DNA of 64,000 nucleotides from positions 1 through 64,000 of the forward strand of contig NZ_NFVA01000024.1 of NCBI RefSeq assembly GCF_002264395.1, given 5' to 3'. The translations under genes were made by a program, and so were the position numbers. This document shows positions 36,024 through 45,171 of this stretch, in pieces. Positions within the stretch are counted from its first letter, which is position 1. The number at the start of each line of letters is the position of its first letter. The stretch comes from Paenibacillus sp. VTT E-133291. Its GTDB lineage: Bacteria; Bacillota; Bacilli; Paenibacillales; Paenibacillaceae. The notes under the pieces are model-generated. The model worked only from the letters and a program-made list of their open reading frames with translations, was not told the DNA's origin and did no database searches.

Positions 36024-36317
36024 ACTTGCAAATATTATATGCTGCTCTTCCAATTTATACAAGGATAGTATTTGATTTTTAGAGGCTCTGTTTCGGCTCA
36101 GAGTGGGTACACAGCCATGAATTTGAAAACCTTCCACCTTCATTATTATCTATTTTCGGATACTTATGCAGCGTAAGCTTGTCCGCCCAGTTGTTTCCGA
36201 GGGCAACCTGAAGTGCGGAGCTGCTGCCGACTCCCCAGCAAACGAAACTCTACGTTTGGTTAAAATGCGTGATAATTCTTTTATTTGTATTTCTTCTGAT
36301 AATGCTATAAATTTGTT

Positions 36318-36548
36318 ATGTACACCTTGTGTGCCGCCGGTGTAGGTTCAATTCCTTCGCTCTCCTACGCGATGCTTCATTTGCAAAACAACTGGTTCTT
36401 AGGAAACCTCTTTGCAGGTCTAACAAGTACTTCAGTTGCTATTCTTGCCTCTTTACCTAAGAAGGGAATGGTGCTTATGAGCTCTATCATTATACTGTTG
36501 TCCCTGGTGGCTTGCGGAGAGTTGGTGTATGGATTGCATGGTTCATAG
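36318..36548 (+). CDS. Possible small two-helix membrane protein (only plus-strand gene in the transposon)
   Basis: The frame has 76 codons. The second half is strongly membrane-like: WFLGNLFAGLTSTSVAILAS, a PKKG turn, then MVLMSSIIILLSLVACGELV. A clear terminator follows 27 bp after the stop on the same strand. No good ribosome site precedes either ATG (36318 or 36372), and the family is not recognised. It could be a remnant of a larger membrane protein. Confidence 0.4.
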   Translation: MYTLCAAGVGSIPSLSYAMLHLQNNWFLGNLFAGLTSTSVAILASLPKKGMVLMSSIIILLSLVACGELVYGLHGS

Positions 36549-36574
36549 TAACCCTGGGGCAACGCTCAAAGAAT

Positions 36575-36599
36575 AAAGCCGTCCACTGGACGGCTTTTT
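36575..36599 (+). terminator. Rho-independent terminator on the plus strand
   Basis: AAAGCCGTCC pairs with GGACGGCTTT around a 3-nt loop, followed by TT. It lies directly after the small plus-strand membrane-like frame. Confidence 0.75.
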
Positions 36600-36937
36600 G
36601 TATGCCAAGATTTAAACTTGATTCTGTAGACCTTTAGATGGGGATTTTATATTCACAAATGACAAACTTATCTTATGCTCGACATGTTGATAGTCTATTC
36701 AGCTGCCCCAACGCGTTTTTTTCATCTGGATACATGCCGTTAATCCTGAGCAATAGCTATTGTAGTGCCACGGTCGTTTACCTAGAGTAGCTGTTGATTA
36801 GAAATCTACTCTCGGCAGGCCACGACAGAAAGAAACGCTTTGCAAACCGCACCTGCCTTCAATGGTCAGCTTCAAGCCGAATCCTGCAAGTCTTTGGCTA
36901 ATCTACAATTTCATCTCCTTAATCATCAATACTCAGT

Positions 36938-38158
36938 TTAATCTAAAGCAATATCTGACCATCTTTCAATTATTGAATCAGTTTCTTCCCATATGTTGTT
37001 ATAGGTTTCGTGTTCATTTAAAAGTATACTGACTAATCCATCAGACGGATCACCCATTGAACGTGGTAACTTGATAACCTGATACTGAATTATTGTATGT
37101 TTCGGGAATTTTTTCGGTACTTCTGAGAACCAAAAGCTAGTAGGCGGATTGAGGGCTTCATTTACTAAAGGTACAATATATCGAGCCAAATTGTCTAAAT
37201 CGATCTCTTGGTTTCTTGGCGGTATATACAGGATTGTAAGACTTAAGTTCGCTAATAAGGGTGTTAATAAAGGATAACGTTTGCAGAATTCATTCATCTT
37301 TTGTCTAACAGTTTCTTTAAATACTCCCGTCTCTCCTTCCTGGGTTGGAAGGCCAAATGGTTTTAATTCATTAAAGGGTGAAGAGATAATCCAGCTCCGT
37401 CCTTCATTAAATAAACTGTCCATGATATCTCCTAACCCGGATGGTTGGGTAAAATAGATATAAGCAAGATCACTTGAATCAAATTTATTTAATTTTAAAA
37501 AAGCGGCCTGTGCATCTCTAATTAAGATGTTTTCAAAATTAGCTTCACTGTATTCCTTACCAATGTCAGACAAAAATTCACGATGATCTAATAACCGATC
37601 ATATGCTCTCTCAAATTCGATATTCTCCTTATCACGATAAAATATTTCACTGGAATCATAACTATAGCACCAGTCATCTTCAGTAAACCTGTGTTCTGAT
37701 TTAATTAAGCTTAATAGCTTTAAATCTTTTAAGTAGTCTCCCAGCGAAGCCATGGATATTCTAATACTTGGATTCTCTACTGGGAATTGTACGTGATAAT
37801 TAACAATTAATATACTGATTTGGCGATCATCATATAACGGAAATCGCAAACGGTGTTCTGAGGATCTTCGGTATAACAAATCAATATAGTTTTTCGGGAG
37901 ATGGTGAATACTAGGCGGGTTCCCTCTAGAAGGGAAGAAGTCCATCTGCATAATGACTGGCCCTCGAAACGGTCCTCGTCTATTTATTCGCATATAAGCA
38001 TCTACTTGTTCATGAAATACTTTTTTTTCAGGATCGCGCATGCTCTTTTTACTGTAAGGTTCCTGGTCTATTCTGAGACTAAATCGCCTTCCAAAACGGT
38101 CAATGTGAGCTTGGTAATTACCTTGACTTGTATTTAATAAATAATCGAGTCTTCTCAT
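36938..38158 (-). CDS. RusA-like protein with two domain halves, near the transposon right end
   Basis: The protein has 406 residues, with ATG after AGGAGAAAT. The C-terminal half has LYIPPRNQEIDLDNLARYIV followed by PLVNEALN, which matches the catalytic DxDN helix region of RusA-family Holliday-junction resolvases. The N-terminal half has FRGPVIMQMDFF, LPKNYIDLLYR and YDDRQISILIVNYHVQ, like RusA strand 1, a degenerate DxDN and the DDxQI segment. So it looks like a tandem RusA pair in which one copy has lost its Asp motif. RusA enzymes are normally about 120-residue homodimers. The location between the right end and tnsA suggests a job in element maintenance, repair of insertion products, or defence. 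All assignments are from motifs. Confidence 0.5.
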   Translation of the reverse strand: MRRLDYLLNTSQGNYQAHIDRFGRRFSLRIDQEPYSKKSMRDPEKKVFHEQVDAYMRINRRGPFRGPVIMQMDFFPSRGNPPSIHHLPKNYIDLLYRRSSEHRLRFPLYDDRQISILIVNYHVQFPVENPSIRISMASLGDYLKDLKLLSLIKSEHRFTEDDWCYSYDSSEIFYRDKENIEFERAYDRLLDHREFLSDIGKEYSEANFENILIRDAQAAFLKLNKFDSSDLAYIYFTQPSGLGDIMDSLFNEGRSWIISSPFNELKPFGLPTQEGETGVFKETVRQKMNEFCKRYPLLTPLLANLSLTILYIPPRNQEIDLDNLARYIVPLVNEALNPPTSFWFSEVPKKFPKHTIIQYQVIKLPRSMGDPSDGLVSILLNEHETYNNIWEETDSIIERWSDIALD

Positions 38159-38588
38159 ATTTCTCCTGTAATTAATGGAATTTAATGGTATTATCTTACT
38201 TATGCAAGGGAGAGAATGGCAACTTAATCAATAGTTTGTACTTAACCCTCCTGTCAGACATAAAAAAAGGAGACAAAAAACACAACTATCTCGCGAGTAT
38301 AAAGTCTCCTTAATTTTCACACCCCCTCCTTTAACATTATTTGTAAAATACTGACCTTTAAATTTAACTGTATTAATTCCAACGCGGATCAATATTTCTG
38401 CTCCCTCATTAGAAGTAATATACACGCATGCCCCGTTCGAAAAACGTTTGAAACCATTCCGTCAACAGGAGAAGTTACATCTCCGATGATTGGGTCAAGG
38501 GCATTCCGCCTTTCATTGCTCCCGAGGAAAAGGCTGAATCGCAATAATGAGAAGAAGCTAAGAAATATCATGTCCATATCTATAGAAA
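38159..38588. other. Non-coding leader region of the right transposon end
   Basis: No supported gene. A GGAGAC...GTCTCC pair (38269-38310) brackets a large loop near 38270. The promoter for the RusA-like gene should lie here. Confidence 0.4.
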
Positions 38589-38618
38589 GAGCCGTCCTCT
38601 ATAATTCAAGGACGACTC
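38589..38618 (-). terminator. Hairpin inside the right end that may stop glmS read-through
   Basis: GAGCCGTCCT pairs with AGGACGACTC (9 of 10 pairs). On the minus strand TTTCTATAG follows, a weak T-tract. It is the first strong hairpin that a transcript leaving glmS meets after entering the element. Confidence 0.5.
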
Positions 38619-38635
38619 TTACACTTTTATATCAT

Positions 38636-38723
38636 CATACACCAACAATAATGTTCAGACACCAACTTTTATGTCTAGGGACCAATATTAATGTCCAGAC
38701 ACCAACTTTATTGTCACCAGACA
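38636..38723 (-). repeat. Right end of the Tn7-like element with four contiguous TnsB-type sites
   Basis: Four 20-bp sites sit head to tail without gaps: 38696-38715, 38676-38695, 38656-38675 and 38636-38655. On the minus strand the first reads GACAATAAAGTTGGTGTCTG. The terminus is TGTCTGGT at 38723. Four overlapping or adjacent TnsB sites is the Tn7 right-end pattern. Confidence 0.92.
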
Positions 38724-38728
38724 CGATT
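38723..38728. repeat. Right copy of the target-site direct repeat (ACGATT)
   Basis: It matches 15678-15683. It lies 20-25 bp past the glmS stop codon. Confidence 0.75.
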
Positions 38729-38747
38729 TTTGGGGAAAGGATATAAC

Positions 38748-40580
38748 CTACTCCACAGTAACGCTCTTCGCCAAGTTACGTGGTTTATCCACGTCATGAC
38801 CCAGCGCAAGAGAAGCATAATAAGACAATAATTGCAGAGGTACTACAGACAACGCTGCTGTCAGCATAGGCAATGTCTTAGGAATAACAAACACTTGATC
38901 GACTGATCTAAGCAGGTCAGTCAAATGCTCTTGGTGAGTGATTGCAAGCACGTCTGCGCCGCGAGCTTTCACTTCTTTGATGTTGCTGACAGTCTTCTCA
39001 AGCACAGCTTCCTGAGTTGCCAAGGCAATAACCGGAACGCCTTCCTCAATCAGAGCCAACGTACCATGCTTCAATTCACCTGCAGCATAAGCTTCGGAGT
39101 GAATATAAGAGATTTCTTTCAGCTTCAAGGAACCTTCTTGAGCAACTGCGTAGTCTATACCACGGCCGATGAAGAACAGGTTCTTGTGCTCAGAAATTTG
39201 TTCTGCATAACCCTTGATCGCTTCTTTTTGAGCAAGAATCTCTTCCACTTGCTCTGGTAGAGCTTGCATAGCTGCTAGAATTTTAGCCACTTGTGCCTCA
39301 GTTTGTGTACCACGTACCTCAGCCAAGTATAGAGCAAACAATCCGAAGGCAATCAATTGTGAAGTGTAAGCTTTGGTCGACGCTACAGCAATTTCTGGAC
39401 CAGCCAAGGTCACCAAAACATCATTCGCTTCACGAGCGATAGAGCTGCCCACTACGTTAGTGATCGCCAATACATGTGCACCGTTAGCTTGAGCTTCACG
39501 TAGAGCTGCCAAAGTATCTGCAGTCTCACCGGATTGGCTGACAACGATAACCAAAGTTTCTGGCGTCACGATTGGTGAACGGTAACGATATTCCGAAGCG
39601 ATATCATTCTCTACTGGAATACGAACCAAAGATTCAATCAAAGAGCGTCCTACCACGCCAGCGTTGTAAGCTGTTCCGCAAGCAACAACTTGGATGTTAC
39701 GAATATTCTTGATTTGTTCTTCAGTCATGTTTAGTTCAGGCAAGACAACCTTGTTTCCTTCGGCATTAATACGCCCCCGCATAGTGTCGCGATAAGCCTT
39801 AGGCTGCTCGTGGATTTCTTTCAACATGAAATGCTCGTAGCCGCCTTTTTCTGCGGTAACTTCATCCCAATCGACAGTAATCATTTCCCGAGAAATAAAA
39901 TTGCCTTCAATTGTCATCAGTTCGACAGCATCTCTTGTCAAGACTGCCATTTCGCCGTCGTTCAAAATATATACGTTACGGGTATATTCAAGCAGTGCAG
40001 GAATATCTGACCCGATAAAGTTTTCTCCTTCGCCAAGACCGATGATGAGCGGGCTTGCTTGACGCACAGCGACCAATTTATCTGGTTCATATTCAGTCAG
40101 GACGCCTAATGCAAATGCACCGCGCATAAAGGTAATCGCTTTTTGCACAGCTTTCACGATATCCCCATCATATTCGCGAGCAATCAGATGTGAAATAACT
40201 TCTGTATCTGTTTCGGAGACAAAGTGGCATCCGCCAGCGATCAGCTCTTCCTTCAGATCCAGATAGTTTTCGACAATGCCGTTGTGAACAACCGAGAACT
40301 TCATGCTGTTATCCGTATGTGGATGGGAATTCTCATCGGATGGTTTACCGTGAGTTGCCCAGCGTGTGTGTCCGATACCTGCGCTACCTGCCAGTGGGCT
40401 GCCTTCCAGCTTCGACTGCAGATTCGCCAAACGGCCTTGTGCTTTCACTACTTGCAGTCCTTCGCCGGTGAATACAGCAATACCAGCGGAATCATATCCC
40501 CGATACTCCAGCTTCTTCAATCCTTCAACCAAGATCCCCTGCGAATTCTGATTACCAATATATCCTACAATACCACACAT
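38748..40580 (-). CDS. glmS: Glutamine-fructose-6-phosphate aminotransferase
   Basis: This 610-residue enzyme makes glucosamine-6-phosphate from fructose-6-phosphate and glutamine, the first step to UDP-GlcNAc for peptidoglycan. The start is MCGIVGYIG (40580), whose Cys 2 becomes the N-terminal glutaminase nucleophile; longer frames upstream are leader sequence. HTRWATHGKPSDENSHPH marks the glutaminase domain, and two SIS sugar-isomerase domains follow (VVSQSGETADTLAA and a C-terminal DVDKPRNLAKSVTVE). The last codons form the presumed TnsD-binding part of attTn7. Expression is controlled by the ribozyme in its leader. Confidence 0.97.
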   Translation of the reverse strand: MCGIVGYIGNQNSQGILVEGLKKLEYRGYDSAGIAVFTGEGLQVVKAQGRLANLQSKLEGSPLAGSAGIGHTRWATHGKPSDENSHPHTDNSMKFSVVHNGIVENYLDLKEELIAGGCHFVSETDTEVISHLIAREYDGDIVKAVQKAITFMRGAFALGVLTEYEPDKLVAVRQASPLIIGLGEGENFIGSDIPALLEYTRNVYILNDGEMAVLTRDAVELMTIEGNFISREMITVDWDEVTAEKGGYEHFMLKEIHEQPKAYRDTMRGRINAEGNKVVLPELNMTEEQIKNIRNIQVVACGTAYNAGVVGRSLIESLVRIPVENDIASEYRYRSPIVTPETLVIVVSQSGETADTLAALREAQANGAHVLAITNVVGSSIAREANDVLVTLAGPEIAVASTKAYTSQLIAFGLFALYLAEVRGTQTEAQVAKILAAMQALPEQVEEILAQKEAIKGYAEQISEHKNLFFIGRGIDYAVAQEGSLKLKEISYIHSEAYAAGELKHGTLALIEEGVPVIALATQEAVLEKTVSNIKEVKARGADVLAITHQEHLTDLLRSVDQVFVIPKTLPMLTAALSVVPLQLLSYYASLALGHDVDKPRNLAKSVTVE

Positions 40581-40844
40581 TATAATTTCCCCCGTCCGAG
40601 TTATCGTAATGTGGCGGCATAAGGAAAGAAACGTGCCGTGCGGCATGTTTTTGAGAAAAAGCAAATATTCTGTTGTATTTTGGATCAACAAAATAAACTG
40701 TCACTTACATCTTATGTTTCATGAAATGCACAGCCTTCTTCTCTGCCGTGGCAGAACTACCGTGTTTCTTTACGATGCGCGCACACATGAATTTTTATAT
40801 TTCCTATGCACCCATGAAAACGTTGTGTGAAAGGTCGCCCTTCC

Positions 40845-41020
40845 ATTTTCCGTCTCCATTTACGGCTCTGGTGCATCACCGGGAGGTCCCCGCCGAACAT
40901 TTCGAACACCTCCACCTCGTCAGCTTACGTCTGCCGTGATCCGTTCAAGCCTTTGTCTACATAACCATGTAGCAGCTTTCCCTTCTCCCCCGCGCTCGAC
41001 CAAGCTCTGGCGCTTGCTAT
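40845..41020 (-). ncRNA. glmS ribozyme/riboswitch
   Basis: In the glmS leader the minus strand shows AAGCGCCAGAGCTTGG at the 5' end, and later GACGAGGTGGAGGTGTTCG, then GTTCGGCGGGGACCTCCCGG and AGAGCCG. These are the conserved core parts of the glmS ribozyme. Self-cleavage is expected between 41014 and 41013 (A before GCGCC). In known members glucosamine-6-phosphate is the cofactor and cleavage destabilises the mRNA, closing a feedback loop. About 260 nt separate the core from the start codon. Borders are approximate. Confidence 0.92.
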
Positions 41021-41156
41021 TGCAAACCTCACAATCCCCGCTTTCCTTCTAGAATGACACTTAATCTATTATATGCACCTTGTATTACTTTGGCAATGCT
41101 GAATAACCTAAATTTCACAGATCCCTGTTTAGACGATCCATTCAAGAAATAATAAA

Positions 41157-41200
41157 CACCGGTGTAATGATCCCGATACGATCTCGTTCATCACACCGGC
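41157..41200 (-). terminator. Hairpin/terminator between glmM and glmS
   Basis: GCCGGTGTGATGA pairs with TCATTACACCGGTG, followed on the minus strand by TTTATTATTTC. It lies 20 bp past the glmM stop, so glmS probably also has its own promoter ahead of the ribozyme. Confidence 0.6.
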
Positions 41201-41220
41201 TATAAAGTTATAGTAATGAA

Positions 41221-42561
41221 TTATACCAATTCACGTTGAACAACTTCTACAATTTGATTCACATAAAGATCTAGATCTGCCTTATCAGGGCCCTCTGCCA
41301 TGACGCGAATCAGAGACTCCGTACCGGACGGACGTACAAGCACACGACCATTGTCGCCTAGCTTGCCTTCTACTTCAGCGATAGCTGCTTCGATAGCCTG
41401 GTTGTTAGGATAATTCGTCTTATCTTGTACACGAACATTGACCAGCACCTGCGGGTATTTCGTCATCATGCCCTTAACCTCGCTAAGTTGTTTACCAGAA
41501 GCTTTAAGTGTATCTACCAGCTGGATAGCCGTCAGAATACCATCACCTGTTGTATTAAAATCAAGAAAGATAACATGTCCAGATTGTTCTCCACCTAGAT
41601 TAAAACCGCCACGGCGCATTTCTTCCATCACATACCGGTCGCCTACAGCTGTTTTAGCAGTGTTCAGGGATAATTTCTCGGTAGCTTTGTAGAATCCGAT
41701 ATTACTCATAACCGTTGATACAATTGTGCTATCTTTCAGCTTACCAGCACGGTTCATTGCATCTCCACAAATACAGAGAATAAAGTCTCCGTCCACTTCA
41801 TCACCTTTATTATCGATCGCAATCAATCGGTCAGCATCTCCGTCAAAAGCAAGTCCCAAATCCGCTCCATGACGTAATACTTCCTCACGCAAAGTCTCTG
41901 GATGTGTCGAACCAAATCCAGCATTAATATTCAATCCATCAGGCTCAGCACCAATAGAAATAACCTCAGCGCCCAGCTCTCTGAACAATCTTGGTGCAAG
42001 TTCATACGCTGCGCCGTGAGCACAGTCGAGTACAACCTTAATACCCTTGAAATCCTGAGAAATGGTTGTCTTCAAATACTCCAGATAGAGGTACTTGGCG
42101 TCATTATCAACCGTAACCATACCTAAACCAGAGCCGATAGGACGAGGCAATTCATCTACCTCAGCATCCATTAGTTCTTCAATGCGCAGCTCAGTTTCAT
42201 CCGTAAGCTTGAATCCATCTCCGCCAAAGAACTTAATGCCATTATCCTCAACCGGATTATGTGATGCCGAAATCATGACCCCCGCATCTGCCTTTAATAA
42301 TCTCGTAATATAGGCAACAGCAGGTGTACTCACTACACCTATACGGATTACATCTGCCCCAATAGACAGCAATCCAGCAATAAGAGCCGATTCAAGCAAT
42401 GGTCCGGAAATACGTGTATCCATCCCAATGACAACCTTTGGTTTATGCACGTTACCCGCTAGTACATATCCTCCACAGCGACCAATGCTATAAGCCATTT
42501 CTGCAGTTAATTCACGGTTTGCTACTCCCCGCACACCGTCAGTTCCAAAATACTTCCCCAT
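41221..42561 (-). CDS. glmM: Phosphoglucosamine mutase
   Basis: This 446-residue enzyme converts glucosamine-6-phosphate to glucosamine-1-phosphate. [14 protein letters not shown] is the N-terminal signature; [13 protein letters not shown] carries the phosphorylated Ser near residue 100; [13 protein letters not shown] is the metal-binding loop; [11 protein letters not shown] binds the phosphate of the substrate. It sits between cdaR and glmS; in other Firmicutes CdaA, CdaR and GlmM interact physically, and GlmM restrains cyclic di-AMP synthesis. Confidence 0.97.
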   Translation of the reverse strand: MGKYFGTDGVRGVANRELTAEMAYSIGRCGGYVLAGNVHKPKVVIGMDTRISGPLLESALIAGLLSIGADVIRIGVVSTPAVAYITRLLKADAGVMISASHNPVEDNGIKFFGGDGFKLTDETELRIEELMDAEVDELPRPIGSGLGMVTVDNDAKYLYLEYLKTTISQDFKGIKVVLDCAHGAAYELAPRLFRELGAEVISIGAEPDGLNINAGFGSTHPETLREEVLRHGADLGLAFDGDADRLIAIDNKGDEVDGDFILCICGDAMNRAGKLKDSTIVSTVMSNIGFYKATEKLSLNTAKTAVGDRYVMEEMRRGGFNLGGEQSGHVIFLDFNTTGDGILTAIQLVDTLKASGKQLSEVKGMMTKYPQVLVNVRVQDKTNYPNNQAIEAAIAEVEGKLGDNGRVLVRPSGTESLIRVMAEGPDKADLDLYVNQIVEVVQRELV

Positions 42562-42672
42562 TATTTTTCTCCTTTGAATACGCTACATTAGCTTAATGTT
42601 CTATCCTATGATTTGAATACTATTTTGGTGTACCTTTGGGACATATCCTAAAAGACGTATTTCAATAAAAGG

Positions 42673-44130
42673 TTACGTGCCCCCTGTACCTACAGGATTT
42701 TCGGAATTCGTACTTGTGTTAGCTGTGCCATTATTCTCAGGACTGCTATCCGTGGGGACAGGCGTCGCTGTAGCTCCAACTTCTCCGCTATGGGTAGGCT
42801 TCTCAGTGGCCTCCTCATCACCTATAACAGGTTCAGAGCTTGGCTCAGGAGTAGGTACACTACCCGTGTCTGGATGAGGCGTAGGCACCGGCGTTGCAGG
42901 TGACAGCAACTGAACAGTTACCGTAAGCGGCACACTTGAATTAGCCAGTGCGATGAATTTAGGCAGTGATACCCGTAAAGAAACCTCGTGAGTTCCGGCA
43001 GTAAGGCCAGTCACATCAGCCACAACACCTATATCGTCTTTATTTAATTGATTTAGCAAAGTAGGTGCACCTGTTAAGGTAAGGGCTATATCCTTGCTTG
43101 TTGGATTAACAATACTTCCTTCTAACTCATCACCGACACCCTGTAACTTGATGGGTACCGCTTCAACCGTCCGTTCAGCAATTTCTGAAATCGTTAATGA
43201 AACGCTCACGGTTTCAGGCATTACTTTCTCAGTTCCTGCCGGAGGTTTCAGTTCTACCTTCAGCTGCTTCGTTCCTGCAGAATCTATAGCGCTAAGATCG
43301 ACAGTTGCTTCATAGGTAGATAATGCAGCTAATGCATTGGCTTGACCATATACCACGACTGATTCCAGCTCAGGTGTCACATTTGATAAGACAAGGGAAC
43401 CCGGAAGTTGTCCGGTAAAGCCGATATCCAGCGGTAAGCTCTTAAAAGGCAAGGTAATTGGCAATTCCACCGAAACGGTAGCCGGCTCAATGACGGCATC
43501 CTTCACTTCTTTTCCTTCGTTATCATAAGCATGCAGCTTCAATTTCTTCTCTTTAAAGGTTTCGTTCTCGCCATTTAGCTCAATAGTGCCTTGTACCTTC
43601 ACCACTTTGCTTAACTCATTATCTGGCAACGTAACCTCAACAGTATCCGTAGGCTGCAAGACTGGGGTACCTAATTGATACCCCGCTGCTGGTTCTCCCT
43701 TGGTAACCAAAGTTACGGGAAAAGACTTTGTATTTCGCAGCTCTACATGTACGTTGACCTCTTTAGGAGTCATTCTTACAAGAGTTACACCTCTAGGTAA
43801 TGAATACGAGAGTGGCAGCGTATTATCTCCAGGCTCAACCTTACTTAGATCAAGGGTCACTTTATAGTCGTCCGAGAACTGAAAGGAGATATCGGAGTTC
43901 TTCCCCTTAACCTCCATACTGACACTATCTACATCCTTGTATTCCAGCACATATTTATCTTTATCTAGACCGATCTCTTCGATCTTTACATTCTCAATAA
44001 TCTTCGACTTAGTATCGACCGTGGTCTGTCCAACAGGTGCTGTGTCGACACGCACCATTGTAAACAGAATAATCCCAAACACAAGGGCAAGAATCTTATT
44101 GAAATTGTTATTGTTCATCCACTTATCCAT
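42673..44130 (-). CDS. cdaR: CdaR (YbbR-domain) regulator of diadenylate cyclase
   Basis: The protein has 485 residues. One N-terminal membrane helix (ILALVFGIILFTMVRV) is followed by several YbbR repeats outside the cell, each with a pattern such as FPVTLVTKGEPAAGYQLGTP and LPLDIGFTGQLPGSLVLSNV. The C-terminal 90 residues are low-complexity Thr/Pro/Ser/Glu, probably wall-spanning and disordered, and are longer than in B. subtilis. It overlaps cdaA by 8 bp. It modulates CdaA activity in response to an envelope signal, in the known model. Confidence 0.93.
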   Translation of the reverse strand: MDKWMNNNNFNKILALVFGIILFTMVRVDTAPVGQTTVDTKSKIIENVKIEEIGLDKDKYVLEYKDVDSVSMEVKGKNSDISFQFSDDYKVTLDLSKVEPGDNTLPLSYSLPRGVTLVRMTPKEVNVHVELRNTKSFPVTLVTKGEPAAGYQLGTPVLQPTDTVEVTLPDNELSKVVKVQGTIELNGENETFKEKKLKLHAYDNEGKEVKDAVIEPATVSVELPITLPFKSLPLDIGFTGQLPGSLVLSNVTPELESVVVYGQANALAALSTYEATVDLSAIDSAGTKQLKVELKPPAGTEKVMPETVSVSLTISEIAERTVEAVPIKLQGVGDELEGSIVNPTSKDIALTLTGAPTLLNQLNKDDIGVVADVTGLTAGTHEVSLRVSLPKFIALANSSVPLTVTVQLLSPATPVPTPHPDTGSVPTPEPSSEPVIGDEEATEKPTHSGEVGATATPVPTDSSPENNGTANTSTNSENPVGTGGT

Positions 44131-44953
44131 GATTTTTGTCCCCCTTCCGTTTCCAGAAAGTTGAACCTTTCTCCTTCAGTGATGAACTTACGCTCAGCTC
44201 TTGATGGAGCTTCGAAATCATTGATTCTTCCTTAATGTCCCTTACAATTTGACCATTGATGGCCAGAGAAATCTGTCCTGTCTCCTCTGAGACAATGACA
44301 GATACTGAGTCCGCAACCTCACTAATCCCGATAGCTGCACGATGCCGTGTCCCCAGTTCCTTGCTAATAAAAGGGTTCTCAGACAAAGGTAAATAACATG
44401 CAGCCGCGGCGATCTGGTTCCCTTGCATAATAAGGGCTCCGTCATGCAAAGGGGTGTTAGGTATAAAGATGTTAATCAGCAGCTCAGAGCTGACCAGAGA
44501 ACGCATGGCGATACCCGATTCCGTATATTCATTGAGGCCTGTCTCTCGCTCGAATACGATTAATGCCCCTATTTTTCTATGTGATAAATAATTTACGGCT
44601 TTAATCACTTCGCCAATTAATTTACTGAGTTCTTCATCACTTTCCCCAGCCCGTCCGAAAAACCTACCTCGTCCAAGCTGCTCCAGTCCCCTTCGTAGTT
44701 CTGGCTGAAAGATGATAAAGACCGCCAGTACACCGAATGTAAACATTTGATTCATCAGCCATTTGAGCGTATAGAGGTCTAGGATGGTACTCACAGCCCA
44801 AATCAAAACCAGGACCAGAATCCCCTTCAGCAGCTGAATCGCTCGAGTTCCGCGGACCATATTAAGCACTTTATAAATAATGTAGCTGACGATCAGTATA
44901 TCAACAATATCTTTAATGGAATCTTTCCATGTTAAGTCTGTAAAATAACTCAT
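44123..44953 (-). CDS. cdaA: CdaA, membrane diadenylate cyclase
   Basis: This 276-residue protein makes cyclic di-AMP from two ATP. Three N-terminal membrane helices (residues about 12-82) precede the DAC domain. Catalytic motifs are LHDGALI (Asp-Gly-Ala at 171-173) and GTRHRAAIG (Arg-His-Arg at 203-205). The set cdaA-cdaR-glmM is conserved in Firmicutes and ties c-di-AMP to cell-wall precursor supply. The C-terminal 30 residues are charged and lysine-rich. Confidence 0.96.
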   Translation of the reverse strand: MSYFTDLTWKDSIKDIVDILIVSYIIYKVLNMVRGTRAIQLLKGILVLVLIWAVSTILDLYTLKWLMNQMFTFGVLAVFIIFQPELRRGLEQLGRGRFFGRAGESDEELSKLIGEVIKAVNYLSHRKIGALIVFERETGLNEYTESGIAMRSLVSSELLINIFIPNTPLHDGALIMQGNQIAAAACYLPLSENPFISKELGTRHRAAIGISEVADSVSVIVSEETGQISLAINGQIVRDIKEESMISKLHQELSVSSSLKEKGSTFWKRKGDKNHG

Positions 44954-45097
44954 TGCCTAAAACCCCCGTCATTTCATATTAGCTGGGTTTATGTAAAATG
45001 TCTGTTAGATCTGTATCAATATCTAGGTTATAACGTTCGGGCTCCAGTTGCAAGTTTAGCCCCTCACCCATTTTCTAAATTTTCTAATTTTAGGCAA

Positions 45098-45131
45098 CAA
45101 AAAAGCGCCATCTTTCCGGAAAAAGAGGCGC
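45098..45131 (-). terminator. Terminator between rsiW and cdaA
   Basis: GCGCC(t)..TCTTT/AAAGA..GGCGC forms a stem, followed on the minus strand by TTTTTTGTTGCC. So sigW-rsiW and cdaA-cdaR-glmM are probably separate transcripts. Confidence 0.7.
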
Positions 45132-45171
45132 AAAATAATATTCCAGCTCAAGGTAACCACTGTCGCTTTCT

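Larger units (their letters stand above)
36024..36937. other. Mostly non-coding region between tnsA and the RusA-like gene
   Basis: About 900 bp. Apart from one short plus-strand frame and its terminator, no supported gene is seen. The stretch 36650-36900 has short inverted segments but no recognisable element. Confidence 0.4.
15683..38723. mobile_element. Complete Tn7-like transposon in attTn7 downstream of glmS
   Basis: The element is about 23 kb. Its termini are TGTTCAGTGACAATA (left) and, inverted, TGTCTGGTGACAATA (right), strongly like Tn7 ends. It contains tnsA, tnsB, tnsC and two tniQ-family genes, transcribed away from the glmS-proximal end as in Tn7. The right end lies 24-25 bp beyond the glmS stop codon, the point used by TnsD-directed Tn7. 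The cargo lies between the left end and the tniQ genes, plus one gene between the right end and tnsA. Intact transposition genes and matching ends suggest it may be active. Confidence 0.93.

Noticed and set aside
36335..36375. tRNA T-arm-like sequence (GGTTCAATTCC)
   Set aside because: The stem does not pair properly and no acceptor, D or anticodon arm can be built around it.
38228..38425. 65-codon minus-strand frame near the right transposon end
   Set aside because: Composition and lack of a ribosome site do not support a gene. It overlaps end-region structures.
15683..38723. CRISPR-associated transposon (CAST)
   Set aside because: Despite two tniQ genes, no cas gene, repeat array or guide-like repeat was found between the ends.
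40581..40691. N-terminal extension of GlmS
   Set aside because: The enzyme must begin Met-Cys so that Cys can be the N-terminal nucleophile. The upstream frame is leader RNA.
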